From: Portunus trituberculatus
Lineage: Eukaryota > Arthropoda > Malacostraca > Decapoda > Portunidae
Assembly (NCBI RefSeq): GCF_017591435.1
Contig: NC_059258.1
Span: 7,853,176-7,917,175, forward strand
Length of the DNA: 64,000 nt
Direction: 5' to 3'
The notes below the pieces were generated by a model. The model did not search any database and was not told where the DNA came from. It worked only from the letters and a program-made list of their open reading frames with translations. The number at the start of each line of letters is the position of its first letter. Position 1 is the stretch's first letter. This document shows positions 12,412-21,697 of this stretch, in pieces. The translations under genes and the position numbers were made by a program.

Positions 12412-15400
12412 TCATCGGTAGAGATAGCGGTGTCTTGAATCAGTCAAACTAGGGCACTCCACAAGTAGGTGCCGCACCGTAAGCGGCACCAGACGATCAT
12501 CACAGTGAGGTTCAGGGTCCCTGGTCAGGAGGTACCTTTGTGTAAGATACGTGTGACCTATACGAAGTCGCTCCAATAAACTCTCTGCACGGCGATCCCT
12601 AACATGGGTGTAAGTCCACTGAGGGAGTGTGGAAGTAGTAATCTCTCCCATTTCTGAGGTTGCAACCCCCGTTAGCCATCTCCTCTGCCAAAGTGCAGCA
12701 ACTGCCTCGCGAATTAGAGGAAATACATCTCGGAACGGAATAGGGGCAAGAGATGGAGCGCGACTTGCTGCCTCTTTAGCGAGGCGGTCTACGTGTTCAT
12801 TCCCTGGAACACCAACGTGACCAGGGACCCAACAGAACCCAACACGATATCCTCTTCTGGTAAATAGGTATAGCCACTCCAGGGCTGATAAAACCAGAGG
12901 ATTAAGGGAGACAGTGCAAGAGAGAAAAGTAAGAGCACTGCGACAGTCACTAGAAATTGTAAAAGACGAAACCGGTAGAGTAAAAATAATCTGTAAAGCT
13001 AAAACTATGGCAGAGAGCTCCGCAGTAAAGACGGAGGCTACCGAAGGAAGGCTGCAACACCGATAAAAACTACACTAAACCCGACGCCTGTGTCGGATTT
13101 GGAACCATCAGTAAAAACAAGAGTGTCATTAGAATGGATAAAAAGTGTTCTAAAAACCGTGTGTGGACAGAGCTGGCAGAAAATCCTTCTTGCCATCCGT
13201 GGCAGGAGGGCATAATGAGATAACTGGAAGTTGCCAATAACCAACTCGTGGGAGACGGAAAGAGTACACAGGAGTGGGGTCGATAGAAAACTCTACCATG
13301 AGATTTGCAACTCGCCAGGCCAAAAAGTTTATGGAGACTAGGTCGAGTGACATACGCCTGCGAGCGCGAGTCCCGCAACATTGACACACAGGGGACAGAA
13401 TCAAGAAGACGGTGGGTGCGAAACCAACACCGGAGCATCGAACACTGGCGCCGGAGGTCGAGCGGCCAAAAACCAGCATCCACTAGAAGGCTAGGTATTG
13501 GAGATGTCCGAAATGCACCCGTAGCCAAGCGAACCCTAGCATGATGCACGGGGTCAAGCGTGCGTAGTCGTGCATCCGTTGCGGATGAGTAGATTTCACA
13601 GCCGTATTCCAGCTTCGGAAGTATGAGTGTGCGGTGAAGCAACAGCAACATGTCCCTGTCCGCACCCCAAGAGGTGTGACTTAAAACCCGAAGAAGGGAT
13701 AATGCCTGCCGACAAGACACCTTAAGAGAACGGAAATGGGGAACCCAGGTGAGACGGTTGTCAAATAAAAGGCCAAGACATCGAGACGCCTCCACGCATG
13801 AGACCCGTCTATTGACGAGGTATAAATCAGGGTCTGGATGGACACCACGGTTGCATAGCTACGGTCTTCGAGGTGGAGAATCGAAAACCGTTCATGTTGG
13901 CATCACTGGACACCCTATTGATCGCCAGTTGGAGCTTGCTCTCAATCAGTGACATCCTAGCAGCAGGAAAAGAAATACATAAATCATCAACATATAAGGA
14001 GCTGTTAATGCCATCTGGGAAAGTATTAATCACACCATTTATGGCGACTGCAAATAATGTAACACTAAGAATACTTCCCTGTGGAACGCCTTCATTAAGA
14101 GCAGTAGCCTCAGAGAGAACACTTACCACTCGAACCCGTAAAAAACGTCTGGATAAAACTGCTGGATAAAAAGAGGAAGATGGCCACGAAGGCCAAAATT
14201 AAACAAAGACTGTAAAATGCCATGACACCAAGCCGTGTCGTAGGCCTTCTACACTGTTACTTGATAGTGGTAATTAGCGAAGGCCTCCCAAATGGAAGAC
14301 TCTAAGTATAAAAGGGCATCAATAGTAGACCTCATCTTTCGGAAGCCGTACTGTACCGATGACAAGTACTTCCCCCTCTCCAAGTACCACATGAGTCTTA
14401 CAATCTTACAATCTTACTATCTTTTCTACAATTTAACAAATGCAGGATGTCAAAGATATAAGACGGTAGTTCGTAGCCTGGAAATAATCTTTTTCGGACT
14501 TCGGAAATGGGAGAACCACTGCCACAGCCCAAGAACATGGAAAGTCACCTGTATGCCAAATCATATTATAAAGATTTAAAAGAAAGTAAAAAACAGTGTC
14601 AGATATGTGGCGCAAGAAGGCATAAGATATATCATCTGGCCCAGGAGAAAAGTCGTGACACTGGGACAAAGCAGTCCGCAACTCGGAAGCAGAGAAAGGG
14701 ACATTATAAGACTCCCCTCCAGCGGAAGAAAAGTTTATGCTGAAAGATTCCATTCTCTGGCGGTGACGTGCGCCCGGAGCTGCAGGATGCCTCTCGGAAA
14801 CACTGGCAAAGTGCTCCGCGAAGAGGTCGGCGACATTCTTAGGGTCTGCCACCATTCACCCAGCAGACAACAAAATTAGTGGGGAATGAGCAGAATACTT
14901 CCCAGCAATTCGGCGGACTTTGTTGAAGACATCCGTAAGAGGGGTGCGGACGTTTAAGGAAGAGACATAGGGCTTTCCACGAGGCTCTTTGTGCCTCTTT
15001 CAAAACGCGGCGGGCAAGAGCTCGGCAGAGCCGAAAAGCTTCCAGGCACTGGTCCCCACGATATCGCCGAAGACGAGAGAAAGCTGCCCGTTTCTCTTTC
15101 ACCGCTGCAGTGCATGCTGCGTTCCACCAAGGAACGAGACGTTTAGTAAAGCGACCTGACGTCCTAGGGATTGTCTGAAGCGCTAAAGAAATTTTAAAAA
15201 ACGGTAAAATAATCAACAGCCTCAGTACAAGAAGAAAAGTCAGCCAGCGGACGGATAAAAGAGCTAAGGTCTGTGAATCGACGCCAATCTGCCTTGTCTA
15301 AAACCCAGCGTGGAGGCCGGGACTGTGGCTCAGAGTTTACAGATTCCAATAAAATCGAAAAGTGGTCACTTCCGTGTCAATCCGGTAGGACTCGCCAATT

Positions 15401-15950
15401 AAAATCGAGGAAAGAATTAGATGTACAAAAAGAAAGATCGATAGCTGTAAAAGGCCCAGTAGGACTGTGGAAATGTGTAACATCCCCAGAATTTAAAACC
15501 TCTAATCCCTCATCCTCAATAAAAGAACCGATTAAAACCCCACGGTGGGTTACGGCCGTTAAAATCTCCCAACAAAAGAAAAGGCGAAGTCAGCTGACGC
15601 ACCAGGTCGTCAAGCTCACCCCTGGAGACAGGAAGCCGAGGAGGGAGATATAAACTGCAAATCGTGTACAGTCGTCCCATAAAGACCTTAACAGCAACCA
15701 CCTGAAGAGTAGAGTTAAGTTGTAACGCGGTAACAGGTATATCTTGACAGACTAGAATAGTTGTGCCACCGTGTTGGCCCTGGTCAGGGAAAGGAGTACT
15801 AAAAAAGGCACGATAGCCAGGACTAGAATAAGTACTATCATCTAGCATAGTCTCTTGTAGAGCTACACAGGCTGGAGAAAACTCCGACAGCAAAGCTCGG
15901 AGTTCCCCCCACGAGGCGCGAAGGCCTCTACAGTACCACTGTAGTAGCTT
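12412..15950 (-). pseudogene. LINE-alpha F: ORF2 (endonuclease, RT, RNase H, CCHC)
   Basis: Full domain set. Endonuclease about 15940-15290 (ALQETML, LYLPPRLPVSRGELD, LLGDFNGR; the SDH box is near 15370). Linker about 15216-14840, with FTKRLVPWWNAACTAAVKEKRAAF. RT about 14855-13560: SPGPDDISYAF, NYRLISLTSCIC, YGFRKMRSTI-type box, YVDDLCISF intact near 13985. Thumb 13795-13480. RNase H about 13130-12730 with FTDGSKSD at 13110. CCHC finger 12651-12412 (CDDRLVPLTVRHLLVEC, where the second Cys has become Arg). Frameshifts separate most domains; no long uninterrupted ORF remains. Confidence 0.88.
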
Positions 15951-15958
15951 GAAGATGA

Positions 15959-17575
15959 CTATTTAGGTGCAGTGGACGGGCGAGCCTTTTGAAGGGGCTG
16001 CCCGTGACTCACCTGACTAGAAATAATTAACCGACGAGAAGACACCGGGAGTTGTGATGTGCCGGGTCGTTCGACCGTTGCATTTCGGCTTGCCGGTGAT
16101 TGATGCAAATCATCATTCCTCGGAGGACGAGGGTCAGGCTGGACTCCACTTTTTTGACACAGCGGGTCCGCAAGGGACGGCTGTGACAATATCATCGGAC
16201 GTCTCCATGTTAAGACCGTCCTCATCACAAGAAGCCCGATCTAGGACGGAGAGCGTCACAGGAGGCTGGACAGAAATAACTGGAGCTACCATTGCAGAGC
16301 GGTGACTGGAGGACTCACAATCGTGTGCACCGGGAGAAACCTTAGATTGCTTAGGCTGAGCAAATTCTATCGACTCCGCAGAGCCGCGGTGCCGTTTGGT
16401 CATGCCCTTCAAAGTCTTAGGCGATGGAGGAGGCAAATGGACATCAACTACATTGGTAAGTTTGGTCAAGTCCGTATTATTCTCGTCGCTTCTTACAGGT
16501 GACTCAACTGAGTCATCAGACAAAAGGGCAAACCTATTGGCCAAATGAACAGGACCACACGCCCCAACAGAGCGAGAGGTAGCACTTGTCGTCTTTCGGA
16601 CCGGCAGACTCAGCAGAAGAGCGAGCGGCCAATGCAGCATAGGATGTCGCACCAGTACCGTCCTTTTGGCGGTACAGGAATTCTCGGCGGGCGCTACCTA
16701 GGCTGTTGAACTGAGTATTAGCAAGTTGTAGAATGTCCTGCTCCAGGCGATACCTGGGGCATTGCCTGGAACGTACCTGGTGAGCATCACGGCAATGGAA
16801 ACAGTAAGCAGTAGCATTGCAAAACTCCTTAGAGGGTGAATCTAGTGCCGAGCAGTTACCACATCTAGAAGCTTCCTTACAGGAGCTTTTACCGTGACCG
16901 TACGAATAACATGAGAAACACTGAAGAGGGCGAGAAACCAAACGCCTCACCCTAAGATTAATAGGTCCGATTTTAACACGGTCAGGAAGGGTGGAACCAA
17001 AAAAGGTGAGGAGGACCATGTTGGAGGAGTTCCTCATCTTTGTCACATTTTGGACTGAGCTAGGACACATTGCTAGTATTTCCTCATCAGGGAATTCATA
17101 AAGATCCTGACTGTACACACAACCTTTACTGTAATTAAAGGTGGGATGTGCCTTTATAGTCTCAAACATGTTGTCAGAAGGACATGGTAGATGTTGCAAC
17201 ATCCTTGCCTGCGTGATATCTTTCGCTCGCACTAGCACCCCCTTACCGTATTTCTTGATGTTTCCCTCAGGAATCGTGCCGATCTCTTTTGACAGGTACT
17301 GGGAGGCATGTATGAAATTCCCGCGCCCATTTTCGTAGTAGGCCACAAACCAACATGGAGGCGGGATCTGGCGGACTTCAGAAACTGAACTCTCAGAATG
17401 GTATGTAGTCCGTGTCGCTGTTCGAAATATTGTGAGAGTTGAGAAGTGCTGTCTTAAAGCCAGAGCCAGCAAGGGAAAGAGATGCTACATGTTCATAAGC
17501 CAGACGGGCTTCGTCACATGATAAAAAAGTCACATAGCAGCGGTTAGATGGATCCCAGCCTGGACACCCAACCAT
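15959..17575 (-). pseudogene. LINE-alpha F: ORF1 (CCHC-knuckle RNA-binding protein)
   Basis: Nucleic-acid-binding ORF1p of the I/Jockey kind. An open frame of about 312 codons (17472-16534) holds VLVRAKDITQARMLQHLPC, FNYSKGCVYSQDLYEFPDEEI, LRVRRLVSRPLQCFSC and three knuckles: CFSCYSYGHGKSSC (C-x2-C-x4-H-x4-C), CGNCSALDSPSKEFC and CFHCRDAHQVRSRQC. The second knuckle has lost its expected His (HSEEHC in sister copies, PSKEFC here). The C-terminal tail continues in another frame to TAPK-stop at about 15960. The N-terminus is deleted: 5' UTR joins ORF1 at RCYVTF (about 17575). Confidence 0.85.
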
Positions 17576-17809
17576 CCAGCACAGGTCGGCCCCTACTAGG
17601 CGTTCCCTCCAGCGGGTGGTTCCGCTGTCCACTGGCAGCCTAAGTAGGAACCATTTAGTCTGGCCCTCACTGGCGACCTTATAGCATGGGTAGCCCTCTC
17701 CCCCTCGAAAGGGCAGAGCAGGGGCCTAAACCCCCTCTAGCCTAGCTCGCCAGGTCACAGAGGCACGCAAGCCCGCCCACCACGACAAGGCAGTTCCCAT
17801 CTGTGGGGG
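17576..17809 (-). promoter_or_regulatory. LINE-alpha F: 5' UTR (presumed internal promoter)
   Basis: Conserved 5' leader, GC-rich, found at the 5' end of copies F, G, J, L, N, P and Q, with a truncated version in H. It ends on the plus strand in CACGACAAGG...GTTCCCATCTG. I see no TATA box. As in other LINEs, an internal Pol II promoter is expected here, but only position and conservation support that. Confidence 0.55.
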
Positions 17810-17821
17810 CGATACCTAGGG
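17810..17821. repeat. Right target-site duplication of copy F
   Basis: CGATACCTAGGG, identical to 12064-12075. The same site in H (18866-18877) reads CGATAACTAGGG, one base different. Confidence 0.8.
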
Positions 17822-18600
17822 CATTGCCTGGAAAGTACCTGGTGAGTATCACGGCAATGAAAGCAATAAGTAGCAGCATTGCAATGCTCCTCAGAATGTG
17901 AGTCTAGTGCAGAGCAATTATCACATCGAGAAGCTTCTTTGCATGAGCTTTTGCCATGGCCGTAGCTGTAGCAAAGGAAACACTGAAGAGGACGGGAAAT
18001 AAAGCGCCTTACCGTAAGATTAATAGGTCCGATATTAACACGGTCAGGAAGGGTGGAACCAAAAAAGGTGAGGAGGACCATGTTGGAGGAGTTCCTCATC
18101 TTTGTCACCTTTTGGAATGAGCAAGGACACATTGCTAGTATTTCCTCATCATGGAATTCATAAAGATCCTGACTGTACACACAACCTTTACTGTAATTAA
18201 AGGTGGGATGTGCATTTATAATCTCAAACATGCTGTCAGAAGGACATGGTAGATGTTGCAACATCCTTGCCTGCGTGATATCTTTCGCTAGCACTAGCAC
18301 CCCCTTCCCGTATTCCTTGAGGTTTCCCTCAGGAATCTTTAGACAAGTATCGGGAGGCGAGGATGAAATTCCCGCCCCCATTTCCGTAGTAGGCCAGAAA
18401 CCAACGTGGAGGCGGGATCTGGCGGACTTCAGGAACTGAACTCTCAGAATGGTATGTAGTCCGTGTCGCTGTTCGAAATATTGTGAGAGTGGAGAAGTGC
18501 TGTCTTAAAGCCAGAGCCAGCAAGGGAAAGAGATGCTACATGTTCATAAGCCAGACGGGCTTCGTCACATGATAGAAAAGTCACATGGCAGCGGTTAGAT
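17820..18600 (-). pseudogene. LINE-alpha G: ORF1 middle segment with three knuckles
   Basis: An open frame from about 18381 to 17755 reads through KGVLVLAKDITQARMLQHLPC, FNYSKGCVYSQDLYEF, RPLQCFLCYSYGHGKSSC and CDNCSALDSHSEEHC to CFHCRDTHQVLSRQCPRYR, then runs out of ORF1 into the 5' leader of F (PHRWELPC). The IGTIPEG-type segment is shortened, as in H. Non-functional head fragment. Confidence 0.75.
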
Positions 18601-18879
18601 GGATCCCAGCCTGGACACCCAACCATCCAGCACAGGACGGCCCCTACTAGGCGTTTCCTCCAGCGGGTGGTTCCGCTGTCCACTGGCAGCCTAAGTAGGA
18701 ACCATTTAGTCTGGCCCCTCACTGGCGACCTTAATAGCATGGGTAGCCCTCTCCCCCTCGAAAGGGCAGAGCAGGGGCCTAAACCCCCTCTAGCCTAGCT
18801 CGCTAGGTCACAGGGGCACGCAAGCCCCCCCCCCACCACGACAAGGCAGTTCACATCTGGGGGGGCGATAACTAGGGCA

Positions 18880-20000
18880 TTGCCTGGAACGTACCTGGTG
18901 AGTATCACGGCAATGAAAGCAATAAGTAGCAGCATTGCAATGCTCCTCAGAATGTGAGTCTAGTGCAGAGCAATTATCGCATCGAGAAGCTTCTTTGCAT
19001 GAGCTTTTTCCATGGCCGTAGCTGTAGGAAAGGAAACACTGAAGAGGACGGGAAATAAAGCGCCTTACCGTAAGATTAATAGGTCCGATATTAACACGGT
19101 CAGGAAGGGTGGAACCAAAAAAGGTGAGGAGGACCATGTTGGAGGAGTGCCTCATCTTTGTCACCTTTTGGAATGAACAAGGACACATTGCTAGTATTTC
19201 CTCATCATGGAATTCATAAAGATCCTGACTATACACACAACCTTTACTGTAATTAAAGGTGGGATGTGCCTTTATAATCTCAAACATGCTGTCAGTAGGA
19301 CATGGTAGATGTTGCAACATCCTTGCCTGCGTGATATCTTTCGCTAGCACTAGCACCCCCTTCCCGTATTCCTTGAGGTTTCCCTCAGGAATCTTTAGAC
19401 AAGTATCGGGAGGCGAGGATGAAATTCCCGCCCCCATTTCCGTAGTAGGCCACAAACCAACGTGGAGGCGGGATCTGGTGGACTTCAGGAACTGAATTCT
19501 CTGAAAAGTTGCCAAAAAGATCTGGGATGTAGTCCGTGTCACTGTCCGAAATATTGCGAGAGTTGAGAAGTTCTGTCTTTAAGCCAGAGCCAGCAAGGGG
19601 CAGGGATGCTACATGTTCATAAGCCAGACGGGCTTCATCACATGACAGAAAAGTTACATAGCAGCGGTTAGAACGAAAGTCCTTATCATAAACAAGTCGA
19701 ATGCGAACGCCGTGGTACAGTGGAACCATGCGTCTCCAAGCGCACGGGTTCGAATCCTGTCCACGGTCCGAGTGTAGGTTAGGCTTCCTCACTCGGGGCA
19801 ACGATTTCCTTGAGGGTGGGCTTTGAGATAGGAGATACCCCCAAAAAGTATCCCCATAAACTCCTCCTGTGAAAAGCCCATATGGTATAAATAAAAAAAG
19901 ATAAAAAACCGTGCCATAAACCTTGAGAAGTGAGTGCAAGGCGTGATAAGAAAATGATGGGTTAACATTTACCATCACAAGGGAGTCATATGCAGCAGAA
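18880..20000 (-). pseudogene. LINE-alpha H: ORF1, split by a SINE
   Basis: N-terminal piece about 19978-19912 (VNVNPSFSYHALHSLLKVYGTV), then 203 bp of SINE, then 19708 to about 18870 (SNRCYVTFLSCDEARLAYEHV, FNYSKGCVYSQDLYEF, RPLQCFLSYSYGHGKSSC). The first knuckle has lost its second Cys (CFLS for CFSC). The third knuckle ends CPSYR where the copy breaks. Confidence 0.75.
19709..19911 (+). mobile_element. tRNA-derived SINE inserted in copy H ORF1
   Basis: Uninterrupted copies read GCGAACAACCGTGCCAT at this site; here about 203 bp intervene. The head resembles a shortened tRNA: GCCGTGG (19709-19715) can pair with CCACGG (19761-19766), an A-box-like TGGTACAGTGG follows, and a perfect B box GGTTCGAATCC lies at 19748-19758. 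The body is unrelated sequence ending in an A-rich tail (AAATAAAAAAAGATAAA). The tRNA part is only about 59 nt, so it cannot be a working tRNA. Orientation is opposite to the host LINE. I could not define a clean target duplication. Confidence 0.75.
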
Positions 20001-20510
20001 ATACGTCCTCCGAAGAACTCCCTGAACAGGAGACTGCTGTGGGAGGCCCTTTTAGAAGGGAATCCTACTCCTTACTCAGACCTGAAGAGAACGTCTCGTG
20101 GACCAGGCCAGCCACCTCACGAGAACCTGAAAGTTTTTTTGTGTTTTCCCATAAAAAACAGCTACACAAAAGATTGACTCCAGGGGCAAGGGAAACCACC
20201 TACTGGGACTACTGTGGGAGGGAGCGCTGGCTGCTGTGGACGGGGTACCTCGTCCCCATGCGGACCAGTCGTTTTAAAAAAAAGGTCCTACATGATACGA
20301 AAGTTTGTCCACGACAGAGCTGAGACCCCCCTCCCAAAGCATCCCAGCCTGGACACCCAACCATCCAGCGCAAGACGGCCCCTATTGGGCGGTCACTCCA
20401 GCGGGTGGTTCCGCTGGTCCACTGGCAGCCTACGTAGGAACCATTTAGTCTGGCCCTTCACTTGCGACCGTACTAGCATGGGTAGCCCTCAGCCCATCTG
20501 GGGGGAGGGG

Positions 20511-21697
20511 GTGTACTACAGAAATGGGCGTGGGAACTTCATCCATGCCTCCCGTTATCTTGCTAAAAAAATTGGCACTATTCCTGAGGGGAATCTGAAG
20601 AAGTACGAGAAGGGGCTGCTCGTTCGAACTAAAGATATTACGTAGGCAAGGATGTTACAACATCTCCCATGCCCTACTGATAGCATGTTTGAGACCGTGA
20701 AGGCTCATCCTACTTTCAATCATAGTAAAGGTTGTGTGTACAGTCAGGATCTTTACAAATTTCCTGAAGAGAAAATACTGGGTATGTGTCCTAAATCAGT
20801 CCAGAAGGTGACTAAGATGAGGAATTCTACCAACATGGTCCTTCTCACCTTCTTTGGTTCCGCCCTCACTGACCGTGTTAATATCGGTCTTATCAATCTT
20901 AGGGTGAGGCGTTTTGTTTCTCGCCCTCTTCAGTGTTTCTCATGTTTTTCGTATGGTTACGGTAAAAGCTCCTGCAAGGAGGCTTCCCGATGTGGTAATT
21001 GCTCTGCACCAGACTCACATTCTGAGGAGCATTACAATGCTGCTGTTTATTGTTTTCATTGCCGTGATGCTCACCAGGTACGTTCCAGGCAACGCCCTAG
21101 GTATGGCCTGGAACAGGATATTTTACAGCTCGCTAACAGTCAGTTCTACAGTCTAGGTAGTGCCAGCCGTGAACTCCTTTCCCGCCAGAAGGACGGTACT
21201 GGTGCGACATCTTATGCTTCATTGGCTCGCTCTTCAACCGAGACAACTCCTGATACCTCTCGCTCTCTTGGGGCTGGTGGTCCTGTTTATCTGGCTAATA
21301 GGTTTGCCCTTTTGTCCAACGACTCAGTTGAGTCATCTGTAAGAAGTGACGGGAATAATCCGGATATGACCAAGGTAACCCATGTAGTGGATGTCCATTT
21401 GCCCCGTGCATCGCCTAAGCCTTTGAAGGGACTGCTGACCAAACGGCACCGCGGCTCTGCGGAGTCGATAGATTTAGCTCAGCATAAAAATCTAAGGTTT
21501 CTCACGGTGAACATGATCGTGAGTCCCCTAGGGACCGCTCTGCAATGGTAGCTTCAGTAGTTTCTGCCCAGCCTTCTGTGACACCCTCCGTCTCAGATCG
21601 GGCTTCTTGTTATGAGGACAGTCTTAGCATGGAGACGTCCGATGATAGTGTTACTGCCGTCCCATGTGGACCCGCTGTGTCAAAAAGTGGAGTCCAG
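20511..21697 (+). pseudogene. LINE-alpha copy I: ORF1 (plus strand)
   Basis: ORF1 from YYRNGRGNFIHASRYLAKKI to the Ser-rich tail. A TAG at about 20643 interrupts DIT-stop-ARMLQHLPC; the following frame stays open to about 21551. Knuckles: CFSCFSYGYGKSSC (the His position is Tyr, so the first knuckle is damaged), CGNCSAPDSHSEEHY (last Cys lost) and CFHCRDAHQVRSRQR (last Cys lost). All three knuckles therefore carry a missing ligand. A frameshift at about 21490 precedes the tail. It ends at an inverted junction with copy J (about 21697). Confidence 0.8.

Larger units (their letters stand above)
12076..17809 (-). mobile_element. LINE-alpha copy F, nearly full length (5.7 kb)
   Basis: Complete layout on the minus strand: 5' UTR (17809 to about 17576), ORF1 (to about 15959), ORF2 (to about 12412), 3' UTR with the hairpin (12095-12125). 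It is flanked by a perfect 12-bp target duplication. The 5' end shows the family terminus, here GTTCCCATCTGTGGGGG on the plus strand. Unlike other copies it has no ATCC-repeat tail; the 3' end is a short G-rich stretch before GATTTAAAATTAGGCGCC. One internal deletion joins 5' UTR to ORF1 at about 17575. Confidence 0.9.
17810..18865 (-). mobile_element. LINE-alpha G: recombinant 1056-bp unit (ORF1 head and 5' UTR)
   Basis: Starts with CGATACCTAGGG in ORF1 and ends at a LINE-alpha 5' terminus, so it looks like a head fragment inserted between F and H. Its left part (to about 18435) matches H at distinguishing sites: CAATGAAAGCAATAAGTAGCAG, and the loss of the GTGCCGATC stretch after AGGAATC. 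Its right part (about 18436-18865) matches F, sharing CTCAGAATGGTATGTAGTC and the same 5' UTR/ORF1 deletion (GATGGATCCCAGCC). This is the product expected from unequal crossing-over between F and H. Confidence 0.8.
18866..20505 (-). mobile_element. LINE-alpha copy H: 5' part of the E/H element
   Basis: ORF1 N-terminal two thirds (18866 to about 20040) and 5' UTR (to about 20505). The leader lacks about 110 bp just before the terminus: TAGCCCTCA joins straight to GCCCATCTGGGG at about 20487. ORF1 includes HALHSLLKVYGTV and CYVTFLSCDEARLAYEHV, but a tRNA-like SINE splits it at 19709-19911. The right end abuts plus-strand copy I, a head-to-head junction. Confidence 0.8.
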
